64,000 bases of DNA from positions 186,001-250,000 of the forward strand of contig JAOUBJ010000005.1 in NCBI GenBank assembly GCA_029860345.1. The letters are read 5' to 3'. Origin of the DNA: Candidatus Zixiibacteriota bacterium. GTDB lineage: Bacteria > Zixibacteria > MSB-5A5 > GN15 > FEB-12. The position numbers and the translations under genes are program-made. Below, in pieces: positions 17,403 through 25,502 of this stretch (position 1 is its first letter; every line of letters starts with the position of its first letter). The notes below the pieces were generated by a model. It did no database searches. It was not told the DNA's origin and saw only the letters and a list, made by a program, of their open reading frames with translations.

Positions 17403-17523
17403 CAGTTTTAGCTTGATCGTTTTCCTCCCGGGTCAACGACAACTGGGTTGTCTCACGTGGTGCTTCCCTATACTAACGCAGGAACCGATTGGATTGTCAA
17501 ACGGATTCTCACTCAGCAAATCA

Positions 17524-17551
17524 CAAAAAAAAGGGCGGGGTGAACCGCCCT
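17524..17551 (-). terminator. Rho-independent terminator of glnA
   Basis: Read on the minus strand: GGGCGG, 6-base loop, CCGCCC, then eight T. It lies 30-60 bases after the glnA stop. Confidence 0.9.
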
Positions 17552-17582
17552 ATCAAAAACACGATGCCTTATCGGTGGTGAA

Positions 17583-18908
17583 CTAAAGCATCGAGAGATA
17601 CTTGCCTGTTTCAAACTGACCCACATGCATGCGATAGGCATCCCACTCGATCCGCTTGTTCAGAATCAACGCATCGAAAATATGATCACCCAGCGTTTCG
17701 CGCATCAGTGTGGACTCTTCGAATTTGCGCACAGCGTTTTCAAGTGAATTGGGCAGGATTTCAATGTCCAACTCCGCCTTCTTGTCATCGGACATGTGGA
17801 AGATGTTCTCTTCTATCGGTTCGGCCAGTTCGTATTCATTCTCGATCCCTTTCATACCGGCCGCCAGCATGCAGGCAAAAGCGAGATACGGATTGGCCGC
17901 CGGGTCGGGCGAGCGCAACTCTATCCGGGTAGCGGCCTCTTTGCCGACCCGATACATCGGTACCCGCACCATCGAGGAACGATTGCGCCGTCCCCAACTG
18001 ACATAGACCGGCGCTTCATAGCCCGGCACCAGCCGCTTGTACGAGTTCACCCACTGGTTGGTGATCAGCGTGAACTCTTTGACATGTTTCAAAATCCCGG
18101 CCGTATAATGCCGAGCCATTTTCGACAGATTATACTGAGCGCCGGAGTCGAAAAACAGATTCTTTCCACCTGAGAATATCGATTGATGGCAGTGCATGCC
18201 GCTTCCGTTCACACCGAAGACCGGCTTGGGCATGAAGGTTGCGTAGATCTCGTTGTGCATGGCTATTTCTTTGACGATAAACCGATAGACCTGAGAAAAG
18301 TCGGCCATGACCAGCGCTTCCTGGTATTTCAAGTCGATCTCGTGCTGGCTGGCCGCGACTTCGTGGTGCGAACACTCCACCGGAATATCCATCGCCTGCA
18401 AGGCCGCCACAGTGGCTTTGCGCACCTGAGTGCCGAAGTCGATAGCGTCAAAATCGAAATACCCGGACTTGTCCAGCGGTTTGGTGGTCTCGTCGTTCTC
18501 AAAATAGAAGTATTCGATTTCAGGGCCGACATAGACGGTCCAGTCTTTGTCCTGCAGCTTGGCCAGGTTGCGTTTGAGCACCCAGCGCGGGCAACCTTCG
18601 TAGGGCGTGCCGTCGGTGTTTTGAATGTCGCAAAACATCATGGCCACCCGTTCGCCGGAAATCTCCCACGGAATTATGCGAAAAGTGAGCGGGTCCGGCA
18701 CGGCCATCAGGTCGGACTCTTCGATTCGCGCAAAACCTTCCACCGAGGAACCATCGAAACCCTGACCTTCTTCGAGCACTTGCTCGATCTCTGACCGAGT
18801 GATTGACATACCTTTGATCTTGCCGAGAATGTCGGTGAAGCAGAGCCGGATATAGCGCACCCCGGCTTCGTCAATTTGTCTGAGAACATCTTCTTTGGTT
18901 CTGGTCAC
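17583..18908 (-). CDS. glnA: Glutamine synthetase type I (alpha subclass)
   Basis: 441 residues, right for GSI-alpha. Visible motifs: FDGSSVEGFARIEESDL, the metal site VGPEIEYFYF, SHHEVAASQHEIDL, NGSGMHCHQSIF, YEAPVYVSWGRRNRSS and RIELRSPDPAANPYL. It makes glutamine from glutamate, ammonia and ATP as a dodecamer and is the main entry of ammonia into metabolism. The adenylylation loop (NLYDLPPEE) of the beta subclass is absent, so control by GlnE is unlikely and feedback inhibition or GlnR-like control more likely. Single-gene unit with its own terminator; no nearby regulator. Confidence 0.98.
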   Translation of the reverse strand: MTRTKEDVLRQIDEAGVRYIRLCFTDILGKIKGMSITRSEIEQVLEEGQGFDGSSVEGFARIEESDLMAVPDPLTFRIIPWEISGERVAMMFCDIQNTDGTPYEGCPRWVLKRNLAKLQDKDWTVYVGPEIEYFYFENDETTKPLDKSGYFDFDAIDFGTQVRKATVAALQAMDIPVECSHHEVAASQHEIDLKYQEALVMADFSQVYRFIVKEIAMHNEIYATFMPKPVFGVNGSGMHCHQSIFSGGKNLFFDSGAQYNLSKMARHYTAGILKHVKEFTLITNQWVNSYKRLVPGYEAPVYVSWGRRNRSSMVRVPMYRVGKEAATRIELRSPDPAANPYLAFACMLAAGMKGIENEYELAEPIEENIFHMSDDKKAELDIEILPNSLENAVRKFEESTLMRETLGDHIFDALILNKRIEWDAYRMHVGQFETGKYLSML

Positions 18909-19212
18909 GGCGGGCTCCTTGCGGAAAGTGGTCTAAACACCTCGACGAAAGGCACAATAAACAGGCCGCTTTTTCAGAAGCAACTATAAAGTTACCCAGC
19001 CGTGTTTTTTCGTGTTTTTGGGGTGGTTGTTCCGCAGGGTCTTGCACGCCGGAGGCGGGTGTGAGAGTGGGGGGCCAACCCTGCGCGAAGCGCAAAAAAC
19101 CCATTTATGGGTCACCCCGAGCGGAGTCGAGGGGCGACAACCTCATGCTGAGCGGAGTCGAAGCATGAGCGAATTCACGTAGGTCAGGAGCCCTGCGCAC
19201 CTGACACCCCGC
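18909..19212. repeat. Gene-free gap with two repeat E copies
   Basis: No gene. The half near 18909 should hold the glnA promoter. At 19113-19134 and 19144-19167 are two copies of the CGAGCGGAGTCGA palindrome family (repeat E) in tandem. An ACCCATTTATGGGT palindrome and a GCGCTTCGCGC-type motif (near 19083-19094) precede them. Confidence 0.6.
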
Positions 19213-22200
19213 CTACTCCAGCACCAGGTTGAAGCAGTTGGTGATGTGGATATTCCTGGAAACTGCTATCCAGTCCAGGTCCAGCTGGAGCAATAGACGT
19301 CCAAACCTATGCAACTCTCGAATACTTAGATCGTCAAACGGTTTTTGATTTAGAGTACCTCTTTCGGCGGTCTTGGAAGGTTTCTTCTTCACCTGATAAC
19401 AGAATTCTCCCTTGTCATCGAACACCAGATTCGGATCAATCCCAGTTGTGGCGAATGGAGATTCCCAGCCTCTGCCGGATAGCCATCGAACCAAGGCGGC
19501 AGACTCGAACGGATGCAGCACGGAGATAGCCAACCACTTTGCGAACGACGAAGGTGGCACATACCCGGTTCCTGTGCCTACTTGTCCGGCCCGCTCCATT
19601 ATCAGAATATGGCGAGCCATCATGTAGATATTAATGAATCTTTTCATAAGACGGGGCGAGATGTTGAACCCATCGGTGTCCATGATGTTATTAATCACAC
19701 TGTACTCGGTCGGTGTGATCTTCATTCTAACTGCCTCGATCGGTCCCGGTTGATCGATTTCATCGGATAACTCAGCTTCAGGTGAAGGCGCTGCTTTCCG
19801 GGCCGGAGCAGGTCTTTCGGCTGACGGAGGAGCGGCGGTTTCAGCTATTGGTTCGGCTGTCGGCTCGGCAACATAGGGTGCTGGTTTGGCGGGGAGATCA
19901 ATAGTCTCGGAAACAGGCACCGGCTCAGGCTCCGACATTTCTTCAACCACGTATTTACTGATTACGCTGTCAATCAGTTGCCTTCGCTTGACCGCAGTTA
20001 GCGCCGGTAAGTGGAATGGCACCTGGATCATCTTTTCGAGGTAGAACCGGCCCATTTCCTCGCGGTCCTTGACTGTCTTGCACATAAACTTGTAGTGTTC
20101 ACCGATGGCGAACCGTACTACTCGCGTATCCATGGCCAGAATGAATACGAATCGTTCCGTGTCCATAAACAGTTTGATTGCTTCCATCAGTAATAGCACC
20201 TTGCCCGGTTGCACCCGGTCTATGTCGTCTATGAACACAACAAAGCGGTCGGTCGACAGGCTGGATGTGGGTGGTTGGTCTTCAGACTCCTCGGTCGGTT
20301 TGGTCTGGAGAGCAAGCCACTGAGAAACTATGGACAGGTATTGAATGACATCCTCCTGCGCCTGTGGAAGAATGTCACGGCCACCCTTCTTGACTTTACC
20401 CAGCACACCCCGAGATAATGGCCAGAACCAACCCCAGATGGTACTGATGACGGTGATCAAGCCCGTGACAACGGTCATTGCATTTTTGACACCTATCGAC
20501 TCAAAATCAATCAGGGAGTCGTTCTCTGTCTTGGGTTCTTTGACATATAGAGTCGCTGTAGTGTCGTTAGGTGGATTGTCCTCAACTACCGTGATGATCT
20601 GTCTCAGCTGATCCCCTTGAACGGTTTGGTCGGATGTAAAGTGGTCGATGATTGTGGGTACTTTACCGTAGAGGATAAAACCAAAGACTATCACACCAGC
20701 AATCCAACCGACCAGCCGTAAGGGGTGTGCTTTACGTGTAACGAATAGACGGAAACTGATCTTTTTCCAGAAGCCGAGCGAATCTTCGATACCTTTGACA
20801 ATCACGCCGAGGAAGGCGGCCCAGACGGCATTGGATTTGGAATACCTCCAGGCGTTGAAGTCAATAACTTCTGCACGTTGCTGGTCCTGCTCCGAACGGT
20901 TCTTGACCCCTTTCAGTTTGGCGTTTATGACGTTGATTTCGTCCTTAATAAACTTCATCAACGCGGTCTTGCCCCGACCCCAGGGCGCACAAATGCCGAT
21001 AGTGAATGGCATGCCTGTGGCGCTGTCGCAAATAGTGGTGGCTAAGGCCTTGGCATAACCGCCGTAGTCTAGGGCATCATTGGGTGCTTCGCTGTCGGAA
21101 TCGAATCCGAAGAACCCGGTGCTGGCGGTTTCCCGGGGAGTGGGTGAGTCAGGAGTGGGAGTTTCCTCAGTCGGAGGCGGCAATGAACGTCCCACCTTGC
21201 TCTCAATGGCCTCGATCATCCGGTCGAATTCCTCGTTGGGAACGCCCGGCTCCCAGTCCACCAGATCCGTTGTCTGGATCATCCGAAATTCCAGCGGCGG
21301 GGTCACATCGTCTATCAGCACGGGGAGAAGTTTGTCACGCTGTTTCGCTTCGCCTGCTTCCGTTTTTACCCAGTGCGATTTTATCGAATTTGCAGACCAA
21401 ACCGCGATTACACACTGCGATGCAGTCAGTGCAGATTCGATAACATCGTCGAAGCTCATCCCGGGAGGTATGTTCAGTTCCCACTCCACTGACAAACCTC
21501 GTTTTCTGAGGGCAACTATCAGTGGTATTACGCGCTCACGGTCTTCATGGGAGTAGCTCACAAATACATTGCCGGTCGAGGGAGAGTCGTCTGTTACTGG
21601 GGTCCCTTTTTTGGATGCGCCGCCGGAGCTTGCCGTCTCATCGGGGGCCTGTTGGCGTGGGTCGGGTCTGGCTGTAGACTTGGCGTGGATGTTGGGATAC
21701 TTGTCTGCAATCACCGCCAACACACGCTCAATAGCGCTGATATGATTGTCAACGCTTGGAGTCGATTCGCGGGTTGCCTGTAGGGAATCAGGAAGCGGCC
21801 ACAGCAACACGCCCTCATTCATCCTGCTTGCCCAGGAGTTAGGCAATTGATTCAGCATCTCATGAATTACCTGGTTCGGGATATTCGGTGCGTGCTCATA
21901 AAGACCGATGGCCGCAAGAACAAGGTAGGCGAAGATCGGGACGTCCGGCCCATCGACCAGTCCCATCTTGTAACCACGTCGGCTCACCACGGCCATGTAA
22001 TCTCTAAGTTGGATTGGGTCTCGTGTGAGTATCTTATCTTCCAGTATGATCTTGAGATCCGCTGTAATCACCGGATCGGCGGGCGCGCTTAGCTCTATAT
22101 CATCGATTTCATACGGTGGATTTCCTTGCCAGATAACTGATATTTCCCCCGCAAATTCAACTTGAATCACCCCACCCGATTGGGCTGTGATAAACTCCGC

Positions 22201-22272
22201 GACTTCGGGGCCGCATGTGACGCGCGGTGTGGTAAAAAGCCGGTACCGATATTCCCGTTCTTCTGCCTTCAT
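19213..22272 (-). CDS. TIR-KAP P-loop NTPase fusion, candidate immune effector
   Basis: 1019 residues. An unassigned N-terminal domain spans about 1-170. A TIR domain at 235-360 starts NVFVSYSHEDRERVIPL and has WVKTEAGEAKQRDKLLPVLI, whose Glu305 sits where NADase TIRs keep their catalytic Glu. A KAP NTPase follows from about 400: Walker A APWGRGKTALM, two membrane helices (about 518-537, 598-620), Walker B FVVFIDDIDRVQPGK and ILAMDTRVVRFAIG. A Pro/Ala/Glu-rich insert is at about 780-835. KAP ATPases have two such helices inside the P-loop fold. ATG 22272 has AGGAG seven bases upstream; the open frame to 22452 runs into repeat DNA and is not used. It may be a stand-alone phage-defence protein; this is inference. 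Confidence 0.88.
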   Translation of the reverse strand: MKAEEREYRYRLFTTPRVTCGPEVAEFITAQSGGVIQVEFAGEISVIWQGNPPYEIDDIELSAPADPVITADLKIILEDKILTRDPIQLRDYMAVVSRRGYKMGLVDGPDVPIFAYLVLAAIGLYEHAPNIPNQVIHEMLNQLPNSWASRMNEGVLLWPLPDSLQATRESTPSVDNHISAIERVLAVIADKYPNIHAKSTARPDPRQQAPDETASSGGASKKGTPVTDDSPSTGNVFVSYSHEDRERVIPLIVALRKRGLSVEWELNIPPGMSFDDVIESALTASQCVIAVWSANSIKSHWVKTEAGEAKQRDKLLPVLIDDVTPPLEFRMIQTTDLVDWEPGVPNEEFDRMIEAIESKVGRSLPPPTEETPTPDSPTPRETASTGFFGFDSDSEAPNDALDYGGYAKALATTICDSATGMPFTIGICAPWGRGKTALMKFIKDEINVINAKLKGVKNRSEQDQQRAEVIDFNAWRYSKSNAVWAAFLGVIVKGIEDSLGFWKKISFRLFVTRKAHPLRLVGWIAGVIVFGFILYGKVPTIIDHFTSDQTVQGDQLRQIITVVEDNPPNDTTATLYVKEPKTENDSLIDFESIGVKNAMTVVTGLITVISTIWGWFWPLSRGVLGKVKKGGRDILPQAQEDVIQYLSIVSQWLALQTKPTEESEDQPPTSSLSTDRFVVFIDDIDRVQPGKVLLLMEAIKLFMDTERFVFILAMDTRVVRFAIGEHYKFMCKTVKDREEMGRFYLEKMIQVPFHLPALTAVKRRQLIDSVISKYVVEEMSEPEPVPVSETIDLPAKPAPYVAEPTAEPIAETAAPPSAERPAPARKAAPSPEAELSDEIDQPGPIEAVRMKITPTEYSVINNIMDTDGFNISPRLMKRFINIYMMARHILIMERAGQVGTGTGYVPPSSFAKWLAISVLHPFESAALVRWLSGRGWESPFATTGIDPNLVFDDKGEFCYQVKKKPSKTAERGTLNQKPFDDLSIRELHRFGRLLLQLDLDWIAVSRNIHITNCFNLVLE

Positions 22273-22599
22273 GTATCGCTCCTGATTGTTGACGGACGAA
22301 AGAACACACCGGCGGCTGTGTGGGTCAACAAGTTTTGTGGTTAGGGCATGCCTCAACTGGGCTAGTGCCTGACTGCGCTCGGCATAACGTTTTGTGGCCG
22401 AGTCTGAAGACTCGACCGCCACAACGCAGGAGGTGTCGGGCGGGGTCGCCACGACACCACAAGAAATGGCGGGTTCACGCCGCGGCGCGCAGGCAAAGAC
22501 GGACCCGCCCTACATAAGGAGGTCATTCCAGCTTGCACACTCGTACCAATCCCATATATTCCCAAACATGTTTGCACATAGTAACAAGGTGTTGCAGTC
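22273..22599. repeat. Gene-free gap with palindrome J and one 87-bp unit
   Basis: No gene. Palindrome J (22394-22422, GTGGCCGAGTCTGAAGACTC...GCCAC) has an inverted relative at 55773-55798 and a shorter one near 49301-49320. One full copy of the 87-bp element (22433-22519, GTGTCGGGCGGGGTCGCCAC to CCTACATAAG) also lies here; the same unit is tandemly repeated before purN. Confidence 0.75.
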
Positions 22600-23415
22600 G
22601 TGCCGTTAGTGTCCATCGGTGAGCACAAGCTGTTCTATCGGGAAGAGATGCCACCGCCGAGTTTGGGTGGTACGCAGGAGAGTCTGATCCCCATCATATT
22701 CCTGCACGGGTTTACGCTCGACCATCGGCAGTGGAACAAGCAAGCCGAATACTTCGGCCAAACTCGGCGTGTGTTGTGCATCGATGCGATGGGGCACGGC
22801 AAATCCGATGCGCCCGAAAGTGGCTACAGCCGCGCCGACCGCGTGGAGCACTTGCGCGCCTTTGTCGAAGCGTTGGGAATCAATCGGTTTCATCTGGTCG
22901 GGCTGTCGATGGGAGGAACAACGGCAATCGGCTACGCGCTCAGGTACAGCAAGCAGCTTGAGTCGATGACACTGGTCAGTACCGCCGCCGCCGGCTGGTC
23001 CGGGAGCAACAAAGTGTCGCTGGTCGACCGGCTGGCCCGTGAAAAAGGGCTGGAAGCGGCTCGTCGTAAATGGAAACAAATCACACTATTGTACTACAAA
23101 GAGAAGCATCTGGAAATCAAGCAACTTATGGAAGAGATGGTCGACGGCCATTCCGGCGCCGTCTGGCTGGACCCGATGCGAGGCAAGTACCCGCGCGAAT
23201 ACGATCTTGAAAAAGTCCATGAGATAACTGTCCCGACCCAGATTATTGTCGGTGAGCTGGATCGCATTTTTGTTCCGCTGGCCCACACACTGAATCGGCA
23301 GATCGCTGAAAGTCGGCTCCTCGTCTACGAAAACACGGGACACATGGTCAACATGGAACAGCCCGACCGCTTCAACGCCGATTTGAGTGAGTTTCTGAAA
23401 GAAGTAGACAAGTAG
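22600..23415 (+). CDS. Alpha/beta hydrolase
   Basis: 271 residues, cytoplasmic, no signal peptide. Motifs in order: IIFLHGFTLDHRQWN (oxyanion), CIDAMGHGKSDAP, nucleophile elbow LVGLSMGGTTAIGYA (Ser), IIVGELDRIFVP (Asp) and ENTGHMVNMEQPD (His). It belongs to the large group of carboxylester/3-oxoadipate-enol-lactonase-like hydrolases; the substrate cannot be told. The start is GTG 22600 with AAGGTG 22586-22591. It is divergent from the TIR-KAP gene and not coupled to the purine operon downstream, which has its own promoter. Confidence 0.88.
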   Translation: MPLVSIGEHKLFYREEMPPPSLGGTQESLIPIIFLHGFTLDHRQWNKQAEYFGQTRRVLCIDAMGHGKSDAPESGYSRADRVEHLRAFVEALGINRFHLVGLSMGGTTAIGYALRYSKQLESMTLVSTAAAGWSGSNKVSLVDRLAREKGLEAARRKWKQITLLYYKEKHLEIKQLMEEMVDGHSGAVWLDPMRGKYPREYDLEKVHEITVPTQIIVGELDRIFVPLAHTLNRQIAESRLLVYENTGHMVNMEQPDRFNADLSEFLKEVDK

Positions 23416-23421
23416 TCGACT

Positions 23422-23550
23422 GGGTGGCCGTCTCAAACCTTGTTTGGGACGGGAATGAGCGCAACAGATTGACCCTTCGACTCCGCTCAGGGTGACACGG
23501 TCAAGCCGTGAGTGACACGCTCAAGCAGTGGGTGACACGGTCAAGCCGTG
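23422..23550. repeat. Repeat C, repeat D and a triplicated 20-bp palindrome
   Basis: Repeat C reversed (23422-23454), repeat D (ACCCTTCGACTCCGCTCAGG, from 23472), then three tandem 20-bp units (23491-23510, 23511-23530, 23531-23550) of GTGACACGGTCAAGCCGTG type. Each contains the CACGG/CCGTG palindrome; the middle unit has two changes. Confidence 0.8.
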
Positions 23551-23702
23551 TTTTTCGCGCTTCGCGCCGAAGCGTTCATTTGCTTGTCTAAACCCGCCTG
23601 CGGCGACCCTTCGGGTCGGGGGTCTCGACCTACCAACCGGCAATGTTCCTTTGCAAGATTGAGACGCCTGCCCAATACACCACCAAGTTTTCTCCAAATC
23701 AA

Positions 23703-23730
23703 TTGACACGGCCCGTGCGCAATTTATATT
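23703..23730 (+). promoter_or_regulatory. Promoter of the purN-purC-purH operon
   Basis: TTGACA (23703-23708), 16-base spacer, TATATT (23725-23730). It lies upstream of the 87-bp tandem array, so the array would be transcribed as a leader of about 250 bases. Confidence 0.65.
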
Positions 23731-23750
23731 GCCAGACCATTGGATTTCTC

Positions 23751-23970
23751 CGGCGGGTTCACGCCGTGGCGCGCAGGCGAAGACGGACCCGCCATACAAG
23801 ACCGTGTCGGGCGGGGTCGCCGCGACACCACAAGAAACGGCGGGTTCACGCCGCGGCGCGCAGGCGAGGACGGACCCGCCCTACAAGACCGTGTCGGGCG
23901 GGGTTGCCGCGACACCACAAGAAACGGCGGGTTCACGCCGTGGCGCGCAGGCGAGGACAGACCCGCCATA
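23751..23970. repeat. Tandem 87-bp repeat (2.5 copies) in the pur leader
   Basis: A partial unit (23751-23803), a full unit (23804-23890) and an almost full unit (23891-23970) of the element GTGTCGGGCGGGGTCGCC...CCTACAAGACC. The units differ at only a few bases. Unit length is a multiple of three and all three forward frames stay free of stops through the array. It contains repeat family A in reverse. Confidence 0.88.
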
Positions 23971-23988
23971 CCGGCGGTGGAGATGGAA

Positions 23989-24603
23989 ATGGAAGCGAAC
24001 AAGACCACACCGAGACTCGCCGTGTTTATTTCCGGCAGCGGTAGCAACCTTCAAGCCCTGATCGATGCTACCAAGTCGGGCATTCTGTCGGCCGAGGTGG
24101 TTTACGTGGTCAGCAGCCTGCGGAAAGCATACGGGCTGTTGCGCGCGGCCAACGAAGGAATCGAGTCGTTCGTGTTCAAATCGAAGAAGTACCCCTCGCC
24201 TGAGGCCGCCGGTGAGGATATTGTGCAGAGACTTCGCGAACGAGATATCGACTACATCGCGTTGGCCGGCTATCTTAGTTTGATCCCACCGGAAATGGTC
24301 AAGGCTTACCGCAACCGGATCGTCAATATCCACAATGCACTCTTGCCCAAGTATGGCGGAAAAGGAATGTACGGCCACCATACTCACCAAGCGGTGTTGG
24401 CGGCCAACGAAAAAGAGTCCGGACCAACGGTCCACCTTGTTGATGAAATCTACGACAACGGACGTATATTGGGACAAAAACAGGTACCTGTTCATCCCGA
24501 CGACACCCCCGACAGTCTGTCGGAGCGAGTGCTGGAACAGGAACACAAGCTATATGCACGCGTCCTACAGAAACTGATCAAAGGAGAGTATGATCTTGAT
24601 TGA
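23989..24603 (+). CDS. purN: Phosphoribosylglycinamide formyltransferase
   Basis: 204 residues. GAR transformylase motifs: RLAVFISGSGSNLQALIDA at the N-terminus, IALAGYLSLIPPEMV, HNALLPKYGGKGMYG (formyl-folate loop with the catalytic Asn-His region) and TVHLVDEIYDNGRIL. It transfers a formyl group from 10-formyl-THF to GAR in purine synthesis. ATG 23989 is preferred: GGAG (23979-23982) is six bases upstream. The frame is open back to 23740 only because the repeat array lacks stops; those 80 residues are not considered protein. It overlaps purC by 14 bases. Confidence 0.95.
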   Translation: MEANKTTPRLAVFISGSGSNLQALIDATKSGILSAEVVYVVSSLRKAYGLLRAANEGIESFVFKSKKYPSPEAAGEDIVQRLRERDIDYIALAGYLSLIPPEMVKAYRNRIVNIHNALLPKYGGKGMYGHHTHQAVLAANEKESGPTVHLVDEIYDNGRILGQKQVPVHPDDTPDSLSERVLEQEHKLYARVLQKLIKGEYDLD

Positions 24604-25498
24604 TGAAAAGGTTGTTCTGACCTCGAATATCGCCGAGTATCCGCTGATGGTTCAGGGGAAGGTGCGTGATGTGTACGATCTGGGTGACCAATTGTTGTTC
24701 GTCACCAGCGACCGTATTTCCGCTTTTGATGTCGTCCTGCCGAACGGTATTCCCGGCAAAGGCAAGGTGCTGACGGCGATGTCGCTGTTTTGGTTCGAAC
24801 TGTTGGCCGACACAGTCGAGAACCATCTTATCACGGCCGATGTCGACCAGTATCCCGAGCCGCTGCAAAAGTATCGCGACATCCTCGAAGGGCGCTCGAT
24901 GATTGTCACCAAAGCCGACCGTATCGACTGTGAGTGTATCGTTCGCGGGTATATCTCCGGCTCTATGTGGAAAGAGCTTCTCGAAGCTCGCTCAGGCGGC
25001 TTGCATGAAGTGCACGGGTTTGAATTCCCGCCCACTCTTCAGGAGTCTGAGAAACTGCCTGAGACGATTTTTACACCATCGACCAAGAACGACACCGGTC
25101 ACGACGAGAACATCAGTTATGCCCAGCTGGTCTCCACCATCGGCGACGAGCAGGCAACGATGTGCCGCGACGCCTCAATAGCAATCTACACCAAGGCGGC
25201 TGAGTACGCTCTGGCCAGGGGGATAATTATCGCCGACACCAAGTTTGAGTTCGGCTTCAAAAACGGACGGTTCATTCTGATCGACGAAGTGCTATCGCCC
25301 GACTCCAGCCGCTTCTGGCCGGTCGATCTCTACGAGGTCGGCAAAAGCCAACCATCGTTTGACAAACAGCCGATTCGCGACTATCTGGCCGGGTTGGCCT
25401 GGGACCGCAAACCACCGGGACCGACGTTGCCCGACGAAGTGGTCGACGCATCGGCACAACGATACCGCGAAGCACAAAGACTGATTACAGGAAGTTGA
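24590..25498 (+). CDS. purC: SAICAR synthetase
   Basis: 302 residues, the longer, ADE1-like form. Motifs: MVQGKVRDVYDLGDQLLFV, TSDRISAFDVVLPNGIPGKG, ECIVRGYISGSMWKE, ADTKFEFGF, LIDEVLSPDSSRFWP. It joins CAIR and aspartate using ATP. ATG 24590 lies three bases after AGGAG (24582-24586); TTG 24596 is better spaced and would cost two residues. It overlaps purN and precedes purH by four bases, so all three are co-transcribed. The three enzymes are not consecutive in the pathway; other pur genes must lie elsewhere. Confidence 0.96.
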   Translation: MILIDEKVVLTSNIAEYPLMVQGKVRDVYDLGDQLLFVTSDRISAFDVVLPNGIPGKGKVLTAMSLFWFELLADTVENHLITADVDQYPEPLQKYRDILEGRSMIVTKADRIDCECIVRGYISGSMWKELLEARSGGLHEVHGFEFPPTLQESEKLPETIFTPSTKNDTGHDENISYAQLVSTIGDEQATMCRDASIAIYTKAAEYALARGIIIADTKFEFGFKNGRFILIDEVLSPDSSRFWPVDLYEVGKSQPSFDKQPIRDYLAGLAWDRKPPGPTLPDEVVDASAQRYREAQRLITGS

Positions 25499-25502
25499 GA
25501 GC

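Noticed and set aside
22273-22452. N-terminal extension of the TIR-KAP frame
   Set aside because: The extension runs into palindrome J and the 87-bp repeat; AGGAG before ATG 22272 decides the start.
23751-23970. CRISPR array
   Set aside because: Units are 87 bp without variable spacers, there are only 2.5 copies, and no cas gene is nearby.
23740-23988. Open frame that extends purN upstream by 83 codons
   Set aside because: It consists of the 87-bp repeat array, which is open in all three frames. A good ribosome site marks the normal PurN start at 23989.
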